Made by a program: the position numbers and the translations under genes | The notes under the pieces: generated by a model | Told to the model about the DNA's origin: nothing | The model's input: the letters and a program-made list of their open reading frames with translations, nothing else | Databases searched by the model: none | Source: Rhodospirillales bacterium | GTDB lineage: Bacteria; Pseudomonadota; Alphaproteobacteria; Rhodospirillales; Shumkoniaceae | NCBI GenBank assembly: GCA_014859895.1 | Contig: JACZKS010000170.1 | Location: 54,727 to 118,726 of the forward strand | Length of the DNA: 64,000 nt | Direction: 5' to 3' | In this document: positions 9,382 to 18,480 of the stretch, piece by piece | Layout: the number at the start of each line of letters is the position of its first letter | How positions within the stretch are numbered: position 1 is the stretch's first letter

Positions 9382-10321
9382 TGTTTCGAGTGGCCCGCAG
9401 GGTGTAGAACCGCTTGGCTTGGCTTTCGAAATAGACTCGCATCTGCAATTCGGCAATCAGGCCAAGCAAAATGAACAGCACGCCCGACAAGGCAAAGAAG
9501 GCTGCCAACAGCGGCAGCGGCGTTGACACGAAGGACGTCCCCTCGATCAGCTTCAGGCCCAAGGCCCAAAGCCCCGCCAGGAAGGCAGTCCCCAACGAGA
9601 TCGTCCCCACGGTCCCAAAGAAATGGATCGGCCGGTCGAACGCCTTTTGCATGAAGCGAATTACCAGCAAGTCCAACAGCACCCTGTTGATGCGCCCCAA
9701 GCCATACTTCGACGTTCCGAACTTGCGAGGGTGGTGCATGACCACCAGCTCCGAAATCCGCGCGCCCTCCCAGGCGGCATAAATGGGCACAAAGCGGTGC
9801 ATCTCGCCGTACAGGTGGACATTGCTCAAGACCCCGCGACGGTAAGCCTTCAGGCTGCATCCATAGTCGTGCAGCGGCACACCCGAGATCCACGAGATCA
9901 GCCAGTTAGCGATTTTGGAGGGAAGTATTCGGCTCAGGGCCTGGTCCTGTCTGTCCTTGCGCCACCCCGACACCACGTCATACCCCTGCTCGATGCGTTC
10001 CAGGAGGCGTGGGATGTCCTGCGGATCGTTCTGCAGATCACCGTCCATTGGAATCAAGACGTCGCCGGTCGCGTGGTCGATCGCCGCCATTAGCGCGGCC
10101 GTCTGCCCGAAATTGCGCTTGAAGTGAACGATCTTGAAACGGACGTCCGACGCGGCAATGGCGTCCATCACCTCCGCCGAACCATCGATCGAGCCGTCAT
10201 TGACGAGGATGACCTCAAATGGCTTTCCAAGGATATCCAGCGTCCCGAGAAGAGCCGCCCGAAGCGGTTCCAGGTTATCCTTTTCATTATAGATGGGTAC
10301 CAAAATGGACAGCTTCATCAT
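9353..10321 (-). CDS. GT2 polyprenyl-phosphate glycosyltransferase (DPM1/GtrB/ArnC-like)
   Basis: A 322-residue protein. The N-terminus reads LSILVPIYNEKDNL, followed by ILVNDGSIDGSAE and the metal-binding DGDLQNDP, all typical of GT2 enzymes that load a sugar onto polyprenyl phosphate. Residues 230 to 295 hold two membrane helices, as in GtrB and ArnC. The product would be a carrier-linked sugar used outside by a GT-C transferase; the membrane protein at 3860 to 5926 is a candidate partner. Two ATG codons are adjacent at the start. Its 3' end overlaps the end of the plus-strand SGNH gene by 29 bases. Confidence 0.88.
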   Translation of the reverse strand: MMKLSILVPIYNEKDNLEPLRAALLGTLDILGKPFEVILVNDGSIDGSAEVMDAIAASDVRFKIVHFKRNFGQTAALMAAIDHATGDVLIPMDGDLQNDPQDIPRLLERIEQGYDVVSGWRKDRQDQALSRILPSKIANWLISWISGVPLHDYGCSLKAYRRGVLSNVHLYGEMHRFVPIYAAWEGARISELVVMHHPRKFGTSKYGLGRINRVLLDLLVIRFMQKAFDRPIHFFGTVGTISLGTAFLAGLWALGLKLIEGTSFVSTPLPLLAAFFALSGVLFILLGLIAELQMRVYFESQAKRFYTLRATRNITGEIGPPS

Positions 10322-10450
10322 GTTGCTCCAGAAGTACTCCCTGGACCTCTATCCCGGAAGCCGACACGTGTTTCAAGCCTCAAGTAATGGGTATTGGCAA
10401 CCGGACCATCATCCATGCCCCCGTCCACCCGGAACAACCAACGCAGCCGC

Positions 10451-12325
10451 CTACGTTCTGGCCCGGGTCACCGCCGCCAACACGCAAAGAGTCCAGATCT
10501 GGCGGCTGTTGTCGTGGCGGCCCTGCCAGTGATCGCGCAATAGTTTCTCCAATGCTGGGCGATGGAGCGCGTCGTGGATGGGGCCGCTTGCCTCCAAAAC
10601 CAACTCCCCTATCCTGCCGCGCAAGCGGCCACGGAACAAGGATGCCAAAGGCACGGCGAACCCGTGCTTGCCTCGCATAACGATATCCGACGGCAGGTAG
10701 CGCCGGGCCAGCCGACGCAGGATGTACTTTCCCGTCCCGTGGCGCAGCTTGAACCCCGTAGGCAACGACAACGCAAACTCTCCTATGGCCTTGGACAGGA
10801 ACGGCGCCCTGACTTCCAAGGCATGATACATAGAGGCGCGGTCCACTTTCGTCAGTACCGAGTCGGGAAGGTAGCCGCGGAGAAACAGCCGGGCCAATAT
10901 ACCGACCGCGTCAACGTCGGACTCGCCCCAGCACTCGCCCGCCAACACCTCAAACTGCGAGGCCAGCAGCTGATCGACATTCCCGCCAGGCCAGACGCGT
11001 GATTGATCCGTCGCCGCCAATCCGGACATCCAGTACAGGCTCTGGACTTCCGGAGGCCGGCCAAAGCCGAAAGACAGTTGACTGAACTTGAACGGCCAAT
11101 TCATATAGCCGCTGGTCGCCGGCAAGGCGGACAAGACCTTCCGCACGGCGGCACCAAGTGCCGACGGCAGCAGCGACATCATTCCGGCGTAACGCCGTAC
11201 CATAAAGTTTGGATAGCCCAGGAACAGTTCGTCGGCGCCATCCCCTCCGAGCGCCACCGTCACATGCTCGCGCGTGACCTGGGATAGCAGGTAGGTGGGG
11301 AGAATGCTAGCATCAGCCATCGGTTCGTCCAGGCGGGCAAGAACCCCGTCAAAGGCGTCCACGATCGCGTCGCGCCCTACCGGTATCGTCCTGTGCCGCA
11401 GTGCCAGATGGCGGGCGGCGGCTTCGGCGTGCGAACTTTCGTCGAAGCTGGCGTCCTCGAACTTTATGCTGAAGCTGTGCACGTTGGGGTCGCACCGTTT
11501 GGCATAGGCTGCGACGAGACTGGAATCGAGGCCACCCGACAGGAAGATTCCGACCGGCACATCGGCAACCAGTCTGTCACGCACGGACTGCAAGAGCAGG
11601 TCGTCCAGGCGTTCAACATGGGATTCCAGCGATGCCACCGGCGCACTGTCGCTCCGAGGGTGATGCCAATAGCGAGTCAGCCTCGATTGTCCATTGCAAA
11701 ACTTCAGCATTGTGCCTGGAGGTAGTTTCTTGATGCCCGCAATCCCGCTGTCGGGCGCCGGCAGGTATTGAAGAGCCAGGAACAACCTTAGGCTTCGTTC
11801 GTTCCACGGCCACCCGGCCAGGTCGGGATGGGCGCGCAGAGCTGCAAGTTCCGATGCGAAGTAGAGGTCGCCACCATGTTCGGCATAGAACAGCGGCTTT
11901 TCGCCGAAACGATCACGGGCGAGCCACACGGCCCCGTCGGGGTCGCGATAGGCAAAGGCAAACATGCCATCAATGCGCTGCAGCGTGGCTTCGACGCCAT
12001 TCCGGCGCAGCATCTGGAACAGCACTTCCGTGTCGGAACGATCCTGCAACTCGACGCCCGCTTGGCGCAGTTCGGCGGCATGCTCGGCAAAGCCATAGAT
12101 CTCGCCGTTGAACGTTAGCGCGCTGCCGTCGGCATCCACGCGGGGCTGGGCACCGCCGCAGAGATCCACGACCGCAAGGCGGGTATGGGTAAGGGCAATT
12201 CGTCCGTCGCAGTAATTGGCTTGCGCATCCGGACCGCGGTGACGCAACCGCTCGCGCATGTCCGTAAGAGCAGCCGCCGCCTCTGCCTGCGTTCGATGTC
12301 GCGTAAAACCCGCAATGCCACACAT
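10451..12325 (-). CDS. asnB: Asparagine synthase-type glutamine amidotransferase, copy 1
   Basis: A 624-residue enzyme with the class II glutaminase domain first (MCGIAGF; Cys2 is the nucleophile; RHRGPDA follows) and the synthetase domain second, with the ATP pyrophosphatase loop LSGGLDSS near residue 262. Both active sites look intact. In glycan loci such proteins, for example WbpS-type enzymes, amidate uronic or other carboxylated sugars using glutamine, so asparagine synthesis is not the likely job. It lies 9 bases after a methyltransferase gene in the same direction. It is one of four AsnB paralogues in this window. Confidence 0.92.
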   Translation of the reverse strand: MCGIAGFTRHRTQAEAAAALTDMRERLRHRGPDAQANYCDGRIALTHTRLAVVDLCGGAQPRVDADGSALTFNGEIYGFAEHAAELRQAGVELQDRSDTEVLFQMLRRNGVEATLQRIDGMFAFAYRDPDGAVWLARDRFGEKPLFYAEHGGDLYFASELAALRAHPDLAGWPWNERSLRLFLALQYLPAPDSGIAGIKKLPPGTMLKFCNGQSRLTRYWHHPRSDSAPVASLESHVERLDDLLLQSVRDRLVADVPVGIFLSGGLDSSLVAAYAKRCDPNVHSFSIKFEDASFDESSHAEAAARHLALRHRTIPVGRDAIVDAFDGVLARLDEPMADASILPTYLLSQVTREHVTVALGGDGADELFLGYPNFMVRRYAGMMSLLPSALGAAVRKVLSALPATSGYMNWPFKFSQLSFGFGRPPEVQSLYWMSGLAATDQSRVWPGGNVDQLLASQFEVLAGECWGESDVDAVGILARLFLRGYLPDSVLTKVDRASMYHALEVRAPFLSKAIGEFALSLPTGFKLRHGTGKYILRRLARRYLPSDIVMRGKHGFAVPLASLFRGRLRGRIGELVLEASGPIHDALHRPALEKLLRDHWQGRHDNSRQIWTLCVLAAVTRART

Positions 12326-12334
12326 GTTGTTTGA

Positions 12335-13183
12335 CTATCCGGCGCTCTTACGGCCAATCACGGTCCAGGAAACGTTGTTGACGGGCTGCGCATGAACACC
12401 TTCCAATCCCGCATCACGAAGCAAATCCAGCGCTTCAGCCTGTGTGTAGTAGCGGGCGATCCGTGGAATCATGTGATCAAATACGATGGCCAGAAGATGA
12501 CGAAAGCTGAATCGGCGGATCAGCCGGAAGTATTCCAGCCGAAACGGAAAAATTCGAAGCGCAATCCACAGCACGGTTGCCAGCGGTATCGCCAGGGCAT
12601 AGACTAGACCCAGCGGCGCTTTGGCAAACAAAGCCTGACGCAACGGGTTGAACCACCGGATCAACCAGTCATTGTTTTCCCGACCGTAAAGCCAGATCAG
12701 GACGACGCCACCCGGCTTGGCCGCCCCAACCATCTGCTTCACGGCGGCCAGGGGGTCGTCGAGGTGATGAATGACGCCAATGCTGTAGACAATGTCGAAG
12801 CGGTTCTCCTCGCCGATCTCATAGGCGCTGCGGCGTTCCACGCGGGCGTCGGGGAAAGAGGCGAGGTTCCGCCGCGCGGCCGCCAGCGAACGCTCATCGA
12901 GATCGATTGCCAGAGCCGATCTCGCTCCCCACAGCATTGGCCAATAGGTGTTGCGGCCGATGCCGCATCCGACATCAAGGATATCCGCACCCTTCCACGC
13001 ATCCGGCGGCAAAGGCGCCGTCCAGCGGCGAAACTGTTCTTCATGAACGGGCAAAATCTCGTTAAAGATATGCCAGGAATAGCCAAAACGCCCGGGCGAG
13101 CCCCGTTCGGTCCGCTCATCATGGCTGGAGGGGATGTCGTGAGTGGTGGCCGGTTTCAGGTGCATTGTCGGTGTCTCGTTCAT
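12335..13183 (-). CDS. Class I SAM-dependent methyltransferase
   Basis: About 282 residues from the ATG at 13183 (an ATG six codons on is also possible; neither has a strong ribosome site, and the longer frame has an unlikely N-terminus). Motif I is ILDVGCGIGRNTYW, then ALAIDLDERSLAAARRN and the FDIVYSIGVIHHLDDP motif. Residues 170 to 225 include hydrophobic and aromatic stretches (LVYALAIPLATVLWIAL), suggesting membrane association, as in several O-antigen methyltransferases. It is followed after 9 bases by asnB copy 1 and is divergent from the GT4 gene at 13354 across 170 bases. Confidence 0.82.
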   Translation of the reverse strand: MNETPTMHLKPATTHDIPSSHDERTERGSPGRFGYSWHIFNEILPVHEEQFRRWTAPLPPDAWKGADILDVGCGIGRNTYWPMLWGARSALAIDLDERSLAAARRNLASFPDARVERRSAYEIGEENRFDIVYSIGVIHHLDDPLAAVKQMVGAAKPGGVVLIWLYGRENNDWLIRWFNPLRQALFAKAPLGLVYALAIPLATVLWIALRIFPFRLEYFRLIRRFSFRHLLAIVFDHMIPRIARYYTQAEALDLLRDAGLEGVHAQPVNNVSWTVIGRKSAG

Positions 13184-13353
13184 CCGCAAGCCAGCATTAG
13201 AGAAAAAAACCAGCCGAGCCAAGGCAAATACGCAGCCCATCGAGCGTTCGCGGCCACCATGCGCGGTGGTTTCCGTGGATGCTGGTCCCCCTCCGATCAT
13301 CCCGATATGATCGCTGGGACACGCATCGAACAGCGATACTCCGGACATAAACG

Positions 13354-14463
13354 ATGACGGATGGTGGTTTCCACGACTCCGTGGCAAAGCGGTTGTTGCG
13401 CTGCGGATGGTCGGCCGCTTTGGGGTGCCATGCGCTGACCAGTGCGGCCCTCCCGCGACGAGAGGGGATCCGCGTGTTTTACGGGGGCGCCCGGCCCGGC
13501 GACGTCGGCGGTCCCCTGGTCAAGGTCAAGCGGCTTCGCGCCGCGTTTCCGGAGAACTGGTGGCGCTATTCCGTGGTCTACACGCTCAGTAACACGCCCT
13601 ACCTGCCGGACTTCGCGCTTTGGCTTCTCCGGCGTCGCGGTGTGCCGATCGTCCACAACCAGAACGGCGTGTTCTATCCCGCCTGGTTTCGCGGCGACTG
13701 GCAGGCCCGCAACGTCCGCATGGCGCGCACCTACCACCAAGCCGACTACGTATTCTACCAAAGCGCTTTTTGCCGGAAGTCAGCTGACAGGTTTCTGGGC
13801 GAGCGTTCCGGACCGGGGGAGATCCTCTATAACGCCGTCGATACGCGCGCCTTTTCACCCGGCACGGATGCGTCCGAGTCCCCGCGGCACTTTCGGCTGC
13901 TCGTCACCGGCAAGATCGACGATCACCTTTTCTATCGCCTGGACAGCACCCTGCGGGGTGTGGCGGAGGCCCGGCGGCAAGGGCTGGACTGCGAGCTTCA
14001 GATCGCCGGCTGGATTGCCGCGGCACCGCTGGCCCGTGCCCGCGCCTTGGCTGACGAACTCGAGCTTTCCGATGTCGTCGCCTTCAGTGGACCCTACACC
14101 CAGGAAGAGGCTCCCGCCGTCTATCGGCGGGCCGACGCCTACGTGATGACCAAGCACAACGACCCCTGCCCCAACACCGTGCTGGAAGCCCTGGCATGCG
14201 GCCTGCCGGTGCTTTATTCGGACAGCGGTGGGGTGGCCGAACTGGTGGGACCGTGCGGCGTCGGGCTGCCCTGCGAGGAAAGCTGGGACGCGCCGAAAGT
14301 GCCAGGGCCGCAGGCGATCGGCGCCGGCATGCTTGCCATCGCAGCCGACCGCGCCGGGCTGGCGACGGCGGCACGGGCCCGCGCCGTCGAGCGTTTCGAC
14401 ATCGGGCAATGGCTGCAGCGCCACCAAGAGGTATTCGTCCAACTTATCGGAGATCGTTCATGA
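13354..14463 (+). CDS. Glycosyltransferase family 4
   Basis: A 369-residue GT-B enzyme. The N-terminal half has VYTLSNTPYLPDFALWLLRR and PIVHNQNGVFYPAWF; the C-terminal half has NDPCPNTVLEALACGLPV, in which Asp(x7)Glu takes the place of the EX7E motif, and the conserved SGGVAELVG loop. It overlaps the next methyltransferase gene by ATGA and is the first of three plus-strand genes. It has no clear signal for a donor sugar. It is transcribed away from the methyltransferase at 12335 to 13183. Confidence 0.85.
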   Translation: MTDGGFHDSVAKRLLRCGWSAALGCHALTSAALPRREGIRVFYGGARPGDVGGPLVKVKRLRAAFPENWWRYSVVYTLSNTPYLPDFALWLLRRRGVPIVHNQNGVFYPAWFRGDWQARNVRMARTYHQADYVFYQSAFCRKSADRFLGERSGPGEILYNAVDTRAFSPGTDASESPRHFRLLVTGKIDDHLFYRLDSTLRGVAEARRQGLDCELQIAGWIAAAPLARARALADELELSDVVAFSGPYTQEEAPAVYRRADAYVMTKHNDPCPNTVLEALACGLPVLYSDSGGVAELVGPCGVGLPCEESWDAPKVPGPQAIGAGMLAIAADRAGLATAARARAVERFDIGQWLQRHQEVFVQLIGDRS

Positions 14464-15242
14464 CGCCGACCGCAAAGGCCCTGATCTTGGCGCTGCTCAA
14501 GGGTCTCGCATTGCCGTTCTCACTGATACCGGCCAGCCTGCGCGTCGGCTTCATCAAGGGCCTGATCGCCACCGACTCCCGGATCGGCCGGCCGGACGGC
14601 GCGTTACGGCGTCAATTCGCCGTTCTCGACATGGTCGAGAGGACGGTCGCCGAGCGGGCGACGGCCTATGGCGGCGGCGAGCACCCCAAGCACCGGTTGA
14701 TGCGTTATCACGATTTCTTCGTCGGCAACATCCCGGCCGGCAGCCGCGTCCTTGACGTCGGCTGCGGCTATGGCGCCGTCGCCCGTAGCGTCGCCGGCCG
14801 GATTCCCGGGGTCACCGTGGTCGGGATCGACTTCGACGAGACGCGGATCATCCAGGCGCAAGCCACCGACAACCCGCCCAACCTCCGCTTCGTGCTTGGT
14901 GACGCACTGGTTGATCTGCCGGAAGGGCCGTGGACCGTCGTCATGCTGTCAAACGTGCTGGAACATATCGAGAAGCGGGTGGACTTCCTGCACCGCCTGA
15001 TTGCAGTTACCGGAGCGAAAACGGTGCTGATCCGGGTGCCGCTGTTCGAGCGCCACTGGCATCTGCCGATGCGCAAGGAACTCGGCATCGGCTATTTCTC
15101 GGACACCACACACTACATCGAGCATACCCTGGACGAATTCGCCGCCGAAACGGCGGCGGCGGGGCTGGAAATCCGCAAGCAGGAAATCCGCTGGGGCGAG
15201 ATATGGTCGGTATGCGCTCCGCAAGCAAAGGTAGGAAACTAG
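14460..15242 (+). CDS. Class I SAM-dependent methyltransferase
   Basis: About 260 residues from the ATG at 14460, which overlaps the stop of the GT4 gene (ATGA). Motif I is RVLDVGCGYGAVARSVA, the acidic end of the next strand is VVGIDFDETRI, and the post-motif is VVMLSNVLEHIEK. The C-terminus has IRVPLFERHWHLPMRKE, which resembles sugar-lipid methyltransferases. A second methyltransferase follows 3 bases on, so two methyl groups may be placed on neighbouring positions. Substrate unknown. Confidence 0.85.
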   Translation: MTPTAKALILALLKGLALPFSLIPASLRVGFIKGLIATDSRIGRPDGALRRQFAVLDMVERTVAERATAYGGGEHPKHRLMRYHDFFVGNIPAGSRVLDVGCGYGAVARSVAGRIPGVTVVGIDFDETRIIQAQATDNPPNLRFVLGDALVDLPEGPWTVVMLSNVLEHIEKRVDFLHRLIAVTGAKTVLIRVPLFERHWHLPMRKELGIGYFSDTTHYIEHTLDEFAAETAAAGLEIRKQEIRWGEIWSVCAPQAKVGN

Positions 15243-15245
15243 CGC

Positions 15246-15927
15246 ATGCGCGTCGGCGATAGCGTCCGACTTGATCGTCCCCCCCGCGTCATCGGGGATG
15301 CTCATGCCCTGATCATCAACTTGGTAGCTGGCAGCAGGGTTCTCAACGTCGGGGCTGCGGGCAATGCCCGTTACTATAAGGAACACGGCACGGGAAGCTG
15401 GCTCCACAAGCGGTTGGCCGACCGGGCGGCGGGGCTGATCGGCCTTGACATAGATGAAGCCGAAATTGCGGCTGCCCGCAACATCGGCTTCGATATCATC
15501 GCCGGCGACTGCGAAACCGTCACCCTCGGCGAAACCTTCGATTTGATCGTGCTGTCCGACGTCATCGAACACGTCGGGAATCCGGGAATGGCGCTCGCCA
15601 ACATGGCCCATCATCTGGCACCCGGGGGCAGGATCGTCATCACCACCCCCCAATGCCACATCCGCCGGAACATTTCTAAAAGCGCTATGCGGCCGTTCGC
15701 CGAATGTCTACTGGGATCATGTCGCCCTTTACACGCCCGAGCATATCCAGGCGGTTTGCGACCGACACGGATACAGGCTCCAGGACACCGCCTTCTTCAC
15801 CCTCTCCGACCGCCGAACGCCGGCCATGCGGGTCGCAAGCGCCATCGTTGCCGCTCTCGCTCTCCTCTGGCCCCGCTTTCACGCGTCTTTTCTGTGCGTC
15901 ATCAGCACCCAGCGCGCCGCCTCTTAA
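15246..15927 (+). pseudogene. SAM methyltransferase with a +1 frameshift at a C6 run
   Basis: The frame starts at the ATG at 15246 (AGGA upstream) and has VLNVGAAGNARYYKEH, GLIGLDIDEAEI and FDLIVLSDVIEHVGNP, typical of methyltransferases. At the six-C run (15646 to 15651) the frame breaks. With one C fewer the sequence continues as TTPNATSAGTFLKALCGR, then VYWDHVALYTPEHIQAVCDR, ending at a TAA at 15925 to 15927; this is the expected motif order of the family. As given, the protein instead continues with an arginine-rich tail to 15983. It is either a real inactivating or phase-variable tract, or a base error in the assembly. It follows another methyltransferase by 3 bases. Confidence 0.85.
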
Positions 15928-15956
15928 GACGCCGGATACCCGCTCCCCTGATGTTC

Positions 15957-15974
15957 ACGGAAAAGAAATTCCGT
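15957..15974. terminator. Weak hairpin between convergent genes
   Basis: ACGGAA and TTCCGT pair as a 6-base stem around AAGAAA in the 46-base gap between the plus-strand methyltransferase and the minus-strand GT4. There is no T-run after it on either strand, so it is only a possible bidirectional stop. Confidence 0.2.
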
Positions 15975-17125
15975 CAGGAATAACGCTGGCTGTAGACCCG
16001 CCGATAGAGGTCTTCGTAGCGCTCGACCATCAGGTTAATCGGATGTTCCTCGACGATGCGCGACCGCGCCATTTCGCCCAGCTGGCGGCGTTGGGCGGCA
16101 GACATGTCGGCGACATTCCGTAGCGCGGCGGCCAGGGCATCGGCATTCCGACATGGTACAATCCAGCCTGTCGTGCCGATCATTGACGCGGCGTCCCCGA
16201 TGTCCGTCGCCACACAGGGAACCCCGCAGGACATGGCCTCGCCCAGCACGTTGGGCGCCCCCTCCCCATAGGAAGAACTCAAGGCGAGTACGTCGAGCGC
16301 CGGATAAAACGAGGCCAGACCATCACGCAAGCCAAGAAAATGGGTTTGCCGATCCAGCCCGTGCGCATCGACAAGGGTTCGGAGACCGTTATTCCTGTCA
16401 TCGATTCCTTCGCCACACAGCACGAAATGGGCATGCGGTAGATGGTGGGCAAGCCGGGCAGCGGCGGCGAAGAAGGTCGCGTGATCCTTCTGCGGGTCGA
16501 AGCGGGCAACCAGCCCAACGAGGAATGCCTCGTCGCCCACCCCAAGTTCGCGCAACACGTCCGAACGATACCGCGGGTCGGGCAGGAACGCCGCCGTGTC
16601 GAACCCGTTGGGCACCACCACCATCCGGTCCGGGCGATAGCCGAACCTGACGTGGGACTCATGAGCCGCGTTCGACCCGCAGACGATGGCGTGCGGCAGG
16701 CTGTTGGAAAGCCTGGCGCATAGCCTGGCGCTGCGAACGGTCGTCTTCTTGCTGCTCTGAGGGTCGAACGTGCTTTGGCGCAGATTCCAGATGACCGGCA
16801 CCCCGGCGAAGAAGTGCGCCGCGATGCCCCCGATCAGGTCGGCGTGGTACATCCAGGTCTGGACGATATGAGGGTCGCTCCGGCGGACCGCTGCGATCAG
16901 TTTGGCGACCGGGGCAACTCGAAAACGGCTCTTCGGAAAACCGGCCGCCGACACCGGTACATGGACCTCTTCGATCCGGCGCGCCACCGGGCCGAGGTCG
17001 GTGAGGGAAATGACGCTGTTGGAAAAGGCGTCGCCGTCCATACGCATAACCAGTTGGCGGAGCACGTTTTCGGCGCCGCCGGTTGACAACCCTGTGATTA
17101 CGTGGGTTATCCGAATCTTGTTCAT
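15974..17125 (-). CDS. Glycosyltransferase family 4
   Basis: A 383-residue enzyme from the ATG at 17125, which overlaps the stop of the upstream flippase gene (ATGA); a much longer open frame exists but its upstream part is the shadow of the flippase. It opens with ITHVITGLSTGGAENVLRQL, the classic GT4 start, and has MVVVPNGFDTAAF, LVARFDPQKDH and GEGAPNVLGEAMSCGVP with an intact EX7E. Probably transfers a sugar to the lipid-linked chain in the cytoplasm. It ends 46 bases from the convergent frameshifted methyltransferase. Confidence 0.9.
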   Translation of the reverse strand: MNKIRITHVITGLSTGGAENVLRQLVMRMDGDAFSNSVISLTDLGPVARRIEEVHVPVSAAGFPKSRFRVAPVAKLIAAVRRSDPHIVQTWMYHADLIGGIAAHFFAGVPVIWNLRQSTFDPQSSKKTTVRSARLCARLSNSLPHAIVCGSNAAHESHVRFGYRPDRMVVVPNGFDTAAFLPDPRYRSDVLRELGVGDEAFLVGLVARFDPQKDHATFFAAAARLAHHLPHAHFVLCGEGIDDRNNGLRTLVDAHGLDRQTHFLGLRDGLASFYPALDVLALSSSYGEGAPNVLGEAMSCGVPCVATDIGDAASMIGTTGWIVPCRNADALAAALRNVADMSAAQRRQLGEMARSRIVEEHPINLMVERYEDLYRRVYSQRYS

Positions 17126-18480
17126 GGACCGACCATCCGCCCGCTCGTGCGTTCTCTGACCTGCCGCACCAGCCGCCGGTATAGGATGGCGACACCACCC
17201 AGGTGCGCAGCGTTGACGGCGATGAGGGGGCTGTAATATCCGGCTACGGGAAAAAGCACCAGTAGCAGCGCGATCTTCGCAGCAACCTCGGTCGCGATAG
17301 CGATGTTGAGCGGGCGCAGCCGCAACAACGAAAAGGCGAAGATCGCCGGCAGCCGCGCGCTCACCAGCCAAAAGATCGCACCACCCGCCAAGACAAACGC
17401 CCACGGAGCATCCGGAGCGTTCTCTGCCCCCACCCAAAGACGAACCACCGTTGGACCGAACGCAGCATAGCCGACCGCCGCCACGGCGGCGATCCCAGTC
17501 ATCCAGGCTTGTCCTTGCCGGTAGATGCGGCGCAGCCGTTCTCCTTCGTTGCGTACATCCATTTGAACAATGTAAGGCTGCAATGACTCCGGGATACGCC
17601 ACAAGGCCTGCATCCCGACATCGGCGATCTTCCAGATCAGTACGAAGTCGGCCACCAACTTGGCCCCGCCCAGCCACCCAAGAATCAGCACATCCGCCTG
17701 CAGCAGGGTCATGATCAGGCCGCCATAAACAGCGTAGCCCAGGCCCATGTGGCCGACCAATCGCTTCAGGACCTGCCGGCCGCGCCCTCCCGGCCAACGC
17801 CAGCGGATGCCCTGGCGGCTGAGCGCCCACCACGACACCCCCCGCGCGACCGCAGCGCCGCACAGGAAGGCCGTCATCACCCCAGGCAAGCCGTACCCCT
17901 GCCGCAGGAGCAGGATGGCGACAACCGCGAAAACCGCTTGGTTAAGGATGGCCAGGACATTGGCCTTCGCTTGGTGGCCGGAGGCAACAAGCACCACGCG
18001 ATCAAGGTTGAAATCGAACGCTACAACGAAATAGACGCTGGCGATCGCCACTGTGTCGAACAGCGCTTCATAGGCGATCCCCGCGGCGGGATCGACCACG
18101 CCTTGCGCAAGCGACACCCCACCAAGTGCGAGACCCGCGATCACCAGCGCGTAGCCGACGAACAGCAGCTTGGACATCCCATAGGCTTCGGCAAGTCCAT
18201 CGTGATCGCCGACCGCGACCATCTCGCCGATGATCCTCTGCGTACCCGAACTCGCCCATGCCACCCCGATATTCAGGTAGTTGATCGCTCCAAGAACGAT
18301 CATCAGGATCCCGAACTGATGCTTTCCCAGGTACGCGAGGTAAAGCGGGACCAGCACCAACTGCACGAGAACGTTCAGCGCAACGCTGCCGTAGCTGGTA
18401 ACGACGCTACGGGTATAGTCGGGATTATTGACCAAGCGGGACCACAAGGCGCGCAGGCTAGCTTCCGCTGCGCCGGTCAC
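17122..18480 (-). CDS. Wzx-type polysaccharide flippase
   Basis: A 452-residue polytopic membrane protein with about twelve hydrophobic segments. The start has YTRSVVTSYGSVALNVLVQL and LVPLYLAYLGKHQFGI, which are typical of O-antigen/capsule flippases of the MATE-like Wzx family. It would move undecaprenyl-linked repeat units across the inner membrane. The GTG at 18480 is the start: TGGAGGTG lies just upstream and GTGA overlaps the stop of asnB copy 2. It is part of the chain asnB, flippase, GT4. A separate ABC flippase lies at 46824 to 48701. Confidence 0.88.
   Translation of the reverse strand: MTGAAEASLRALWSRLVNNPDYTRSVVTSYGSVALNVLVQLVLVPLYLAYLGKHQFGILMIVLGAINYLNIGVAWASSGTQRIIGEMVAVGDHDGLAEAYGMSKLLFVGYALVIAGLALGGVSLAQGVVDPAAGIAYEALFDTVAIASVYFVVAFDFNLDRVVLVASGHQAKANVLAILNQAVFAVVAILLLRQGYGLPGVMTAFLCGAAVARGVSWWALSRQGIRWRWPGGRGRQVLKRLVGHMGLGYAVYGGLIMTLLQADVLILGWLGGAKLVADFVLIWKIADVGMQALWRIPESLQPYIVQMDVRNEGERLRRIYRQGQAWMTGIAAVAAVGYAAFGPTVVRLWVGAENAPDAPWAFVLAGGAIFWLVSARLPAIFAFSLLRLRPLNIAIATEVAAKIALLLVLFPVAGYYSPLIAVNAAHLGGVAILYRRLVRQVRERTSGRMVGP

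Noticed and set aside
15928..15983. The arginine-rich tail of the 15246 frame as a real C-terminus
   Set aside because: It appears only after the C6 shift, while the other frame continues the methyltransferase pattern and stops at 15927.
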